DNA from: Alkalinema sp. FACHB-956
GTDB taxonomy: Bacteria > Cyanobacteriota > Cyanobacteriia > Leptolyngbyales > Leptolyngbyaceae
Direction of reading: 5' to 3'
Assembly: GCF_014697025.1 (NCBI RefSeq)
Contig: NZ_JACJRC010000004.1
Span: forward strand, 1 to 64,000
DNA length: 64,000 bases
Shown: piece by piece, positions 61,447 through 64,000 of the stretch
Position numbering within the stretch: the first letter of the stretch is position 1
How the letters are laid out: every line of letters begins with the position of its first letter
Position numbers and translations under genes: made by a program
The notes under the pieces: model-generated
The model's database searches: none
Told to the model about the DNA's origin: nothing
The model's input: only the letters and a program-made list of their open reading frames with translations

Positions 61447-62655
61447 GTGAATGTGAAGTTGAATGGGAATCATGATCCAATAAATGGGCGTCGTTCTCGG
61501 ACGATCGGAGCTCGGGCTTTCAGCCGTTTAGGATGGTGCGGGGTTATCGTCAGTTGGATAACTGTGGGCTGCCTATTGCCTGCAACGGCACAGCCTGCTA
61601 CTCCCTCCGTAAATCCTCGATCCGTAGAAGCGCGATCGTCGGCAAAAGTGATTAAAGTAGCAACCCGTGTGGTTCCGCCCTTTGTGATTGAGGAGAATAA
61701 ACGACTCACAGGGTTTAGCATTGACCTATGGCGTAGCATTGCCAATGAAATGGGCGTACAAACCACCTTTGTCGTTCAACCGGATGTGAATCAACTGCTG
61801 CAAACCGTGCAGTCGCGGCAGGCCGATCTGGGGATTGCGGCGGTTTCAATTACCTCCGATCGCTACAAATCCTTGGACTTTTCCCAACCCATTTTGGAAT
61901 CCGGCTTACAAATTCTCGTGCGGGATGAGTCAGCCAGCCACTTTTCTCCCTTGAGCATCATGGCGGTATTTTTCTCACCGGCCCTCTGGCAGGTGTTGGG
62001 CGTGATGGTGCTACTCATCCTCATTCCAGCCCACATCATTTGGTGGCTAGAACGGCGCAACCCCCAAGGCATGTTATCCAACACCGCTTACTTTCCAGGC
62101 ATTTTTCAGGCTTGCTGGTGGTCTGCGGCAACACTGGCGACCCAAGCCGACGAGATGCCCAAAAGTGCTGCATCACGGGTCATCGCGGTCATTTGGATGT
62201 TCACCAGTGTGGTGTTTGTCGCCTATTTCACAGCCACCGTCACGACTTCGCTCACGATTCAACAACTGCGGGGAACGATTAATGGCCCCGAGGATCTCCC
62301 CAACAAACGAGTAGCCACCACGGCAGGCAGCACGTCAGCCGTTTATCTAGCGGAGCATAACGCAGAAGTCCTAGAATTCCCTCGTATTGATGAGGCCTAT
62401 ACCGCCTTACTCCAAAAGAAAGCGGATGCGGTCGTTTTTGATTCACCAGTGTTGTTGTACTATGCTGCCCAGGCAGGACGGGGCAAGGTTCACACCGTAG
62501 GGCCAGTCTTTCGGCGAGAGAGCTACGGCATTGTCTTTCCGCCCAATAGCCCCCACGAGAAAGCTGTTAATGAGGCGTTGTTAACGCTGCGCGAGAACGG
62601 AACCTATCAGGATTTGTACGATAAGTGGTTCACTAGCAAATCTCCGCAAGATTAG
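61447..62655 (+). CDS. Ionotropic glutamate receptor-like ligand-gated channel
   Basis: A 402-residue membrane protein: a signal/anchor segment (VIVSWITVGCLLPATAQ), S1 half of a periplasmic-binding domain (IKVATRVVPPFVIEENKRLT, GFSIDLWRSIANEMGVQTTF), a first helix (ALWQVLGVMVLLILIPAHII), a pore loop (ACWWSAATLATQADEMPK, residues about 222-239), a second helix (RVIAVIWMFTSVVFVAYFTA, then TVTTSLTIQQLRG) and the S2 half (NKRVATTAGSTSAVYLAEHN to the end). This is the GluR0-type layout. The pore lacks the TVGYGD K+ signature of GluR0; it recalls eukaryotic receptors (QQGCDISP-like, YTANL-like). Start is GTG at 61447. Confidence 0.87.
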   Translation: MNVKLNGNHDPINGRRSRTIGARAFSRLGWCGVIVSWITVGCLLPATAQPATPSVNPRSVEARSSAKVIKVATRVVPPFVIEENKRLTGFSIDLWRSIANEMGVQTTFVVQPDVNQLLQTVQSRQADLGIAAVSITSDRYKSLDFSQPILESGLQILVRDESASHFSPLSIMAVFFSPALWQVLGVMVLLILIPAHIIWWLERRNPQGMLSNTAYFPGIFQACWWSAATLATQADEMPKSAASRVIAVIWMFTSVVFVAYFTATVTTSLTIQQLRGTINGPEDLPNKRVATTAGSTSAVYLAEHNAEVLEFPRIDEAYTALLQKKADAVVFDSPVLLYYAAQAGRGKVHTVGPVFRRESYGIVFPPNSPHEKAVNEALLTLRENGTYQDLYDKWFTSKSPQD

Positions 62656-63270
62656 CGGAGACACTCGCCCTATGAAAGCCGTACTATCGAACAGCTAGAG
62701 CAGTTTCGGTTGAATTATGACACAATGAAAGTGGGCAAAAACTCACAATTTGTTTTTGTGTCTTGTCAGTTTTCTCATCATAGTCAATCGCCAAGTCCGT
62801 CGCCAAGTCCATTGATTTCTGCCTTAAACGCCGCGCTATCACATACACACGTTGGAGAAGCATGTAAGCACTCAATGCATTCAATGCATAATGAGCATAA
62901 TGGTTCAATTCAGCCAAATTAATGGAATTGAGGCGGAGCGGAGTCAAGTTTTATCGACAAGATTTGCGATTTATATCAAGTTCAGTGTTCATCGGAGACC
63001 CAACGATCGTTCAAACAATCGTCAAGTTTCAAATGAGCATCTTAAAATATGATTGTGATTGAATTTATTCTCTAGACTTGCGATCATCGTAGGTTATTCC
63101 CCTACCACTGGGAATAATTCCACCCCCAAGCTTCAATCTTGCTGGGCATCGATCGTGGGAATTCAGGCTGGGAGAAACTCAAGGGTGGCAACTTGTCATA
63201 ACTCAACTGGGTTCACAAAATTCTTCTGTCATTGTTCAGTGCTCTTCACCTCGAACTCCATCTTTCTAGA
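62656..63270. other. Intergenic region, 615 bp, nothing recognised
   Basis: Between the channel gene and the receiver-GAF gene. Short overlapping frames on both strands (62684-62947 minus; 62710-62922 plus) have no supporting composition. A duplicated CGCCAAGTCC lies near 62790-62810. Confidence 0.4.
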
Positions 63271-64000
63271 ATGCATTTTGATTCCATCCCACAGAAGCCT
63301 CCCCCCATTGCAGTGTTAATCATCGATGATTCAGATACAGACGGTCTCACGTATCTGGGATACCTGCAAACTGAACTCAATCATACCTATGACATCACCC
63401 AAGCCCCCACATTGCACGCAGGAATTCAACTGTGGAAATCCCGGCAGTTTGATCTCGCTTTGTTAAATCTACAACTACCGGATGGCGATGGAATAGACTT
63501 TTTACAATACTTATATTCAACTAAAATCAATGGTTTAACTAATCATAAACTCCCTGTGATTGTCTTGATCCGTGCAGGCAATGAACGACAAGCCGCAAAG
63601 GCCATGCAACTCGGTGCGATCGATTACCTGATCAAGGAAGAACTGACCGAAAGTGCATTCCAGAAAAGTATTCTGAGCACGATCGAATATCAAAAACTGG
63701 CTCAGCAATTGCTGAAATCGCAACAACAACAGCAACTGCTCACAGAAATTTCCCTACAAATTCGCCAATCTTTAGATCTCTCGCAAATTCTCCAGGCCAC
63801 TGTAGATGGCCTGCGGCAACTGCTGGGGTGCGATCGGGCCGTGATCTATCAATTCCACGCAGATTGGAGTGGAAGTATTGCAGTCGAGTCAGTAGAACAA
63901 CTGGAACTCACCATTTTTCAGCAGGAAATTTTTGATCCTTGCCTCTCGACAAAATGGCACGAGCCCTATCGTCAGGGCAGGGTGAGTTTTGTGCACGATC
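63271..64000 (+). CDS. Response-regulator/GAF photoreceptor protein (partial, runs off the edge)
   Basis: Open from ATG at 63271 to the right edge. Residues 13-135 form a receiver domain (PIAVLIIDDSDTDGLTYLGY; FDLALLNLQLPDGDGIDF; RQAAKAMQLGAIDYLIKEE). The phospho-acceptor position is Asn 66, while the DD pair and the Lys before EE are kept, so it is probably not phosphorylated normally. After a coiled coil (residues 145-160, Gln-rich) a GAF domain starts (LTEISLQIRQSLDLSQILQA, GCDRAVIYQFHADWSGSI, then EIFDPCLSTKWHEPYRQGR), with Cys 224 in a DPCL motif like the DXCF cyanobacteriochrome site. The remaining GAF and any output domain lie beyond the window. Confidence 0.85.
   Translation, partial: MHFDSIPQKPPPIAVLIIDDSDTDGLTYLGYLQTELNHTYDITQAPTLHAGIQLWKSRQFDLALLNLQLPDGDGIDFLQYLYSTKINGLTNHKLPVIVLIRAGNERQAAKAMQLGAIDYLIKEELTESAFQKSILSTIEYQKLAQQLLKSQQQQQLLTEISLQIRQSLDLSQILQATVDGLRQLLGCDRAVIYQFHADWSGSIAVESVEQLELTIFQQEIFDPCLSTKWHEPYRQGRVSFVHD

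Noticed and set aside
62684-62947. Overlapping short frames on both strands
   Set aside because: Neither has a ribosome-binding site or coding-like composition.
1-64000. tRNA, rRNA and tmRNA genes
   Set aside because: No TWC-loop-like sequence within a clover-leaf context and no conserved rRNA or tmRNA segment was found in the gaps by reading; a covariance-model scan would be decisive.

Overview
The window is cyanobacterial chromosome. It carries photosystem II genes (psbB, psbT, psbM, psbO), cytochrome b6f petG next to a CytM-type cytochrome, the circadian factor gene ldpA, ycf45, and many copies of the HIP1 octamer GCGATCGC (for example 3370-3377 and 4345-4352). Gene content and moderate GC suggest a Leptolyngbya-like filamentous or related lineage; the genus cannot be fixed from the sequence alone.

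Layout. 1-440: remains of nested insertion sequences. 503-8021: an ACT-domain malic enzyme, an SRPBCC protein, a cupin-like protein, then a LysR regulator with ldpA and ycf45. 8427-14083: the photosystem II block, a GNAT acetyltransferase, psbB-psbT, a divergent 2Fe-2S ferredoxin, psbM, a small conserved protein and psbO. 14648-20896: a SigF-type sigma factor with a lipoprotein, a membrane protein, a BON protein, ilvH, a MORN-repeat protein and an M48 protease. 21025-25086: three tandem AIM24 paralogues and ilvA. 25774-31000: a GH25 lysozyme, an HI0933-type flavoprotein, a secreted protein, a HEAT-repeat protein, cytM and petG. 31263-38796: DUF1361, a four-GAF histidine kinase with cyanobacteriochrome signatures, a PEP-synthase-like protein and comF. 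39568-43860: a TVP38 protein, ureE and ureF, then an AT-rich insert (about 41566-42935) with a phage-protein-like ORF and an HNH nuclease, then an alpha/beta hydrolase. 43908-51087: a secreted Pro-rich protein, a sigma-factor/DUF1822 pair and gyrA. 52587-56588: an HDAC-like deacetylase, a beta-CASP metallohydrolase and trpS. 57655-62655: secreted or membrane proteins (S8 protease, small exoprotein, trypsin-like protease, glutamate-receptor-like channel). From 63271 to the edge: the start of a receiver-GAF photoreceptor.

Working links. psbB/psbT/psbM/psbO build photosystem II. petG and cytM belong to thylakoid electron transfer. ilvH and ilvA serve branched-chain amino acid synthesis, and ureE/ureF urease maturation. 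The two GAF proteins are probable bilin light sensors.

Most notable points. (1) The kinase at 32307 has two GAF domains with the DXCF plus canonical Cys pair at exactly 28-residue spacing, a third red/green-like GAF and a fourth degenerate GAF. (2) The partial receiver-GAF protein at the right edge has Asn where the phospho-acceptor Asp should be. (3) The receptor at 61447 has a pore resembling eukaryotic ionotropic glutamate receptors rather than a K+ GYG filter. (4) The phage-like ORF plus HNH nuclease sits directly after ureF. (5) At least fifteen gaps carry independent short tandem duplications of 11-17 bp units. (6) Three small proteins (52, 40 and 57 aa) are described here. No tRNA, rRNA or CRISPR array was seen.
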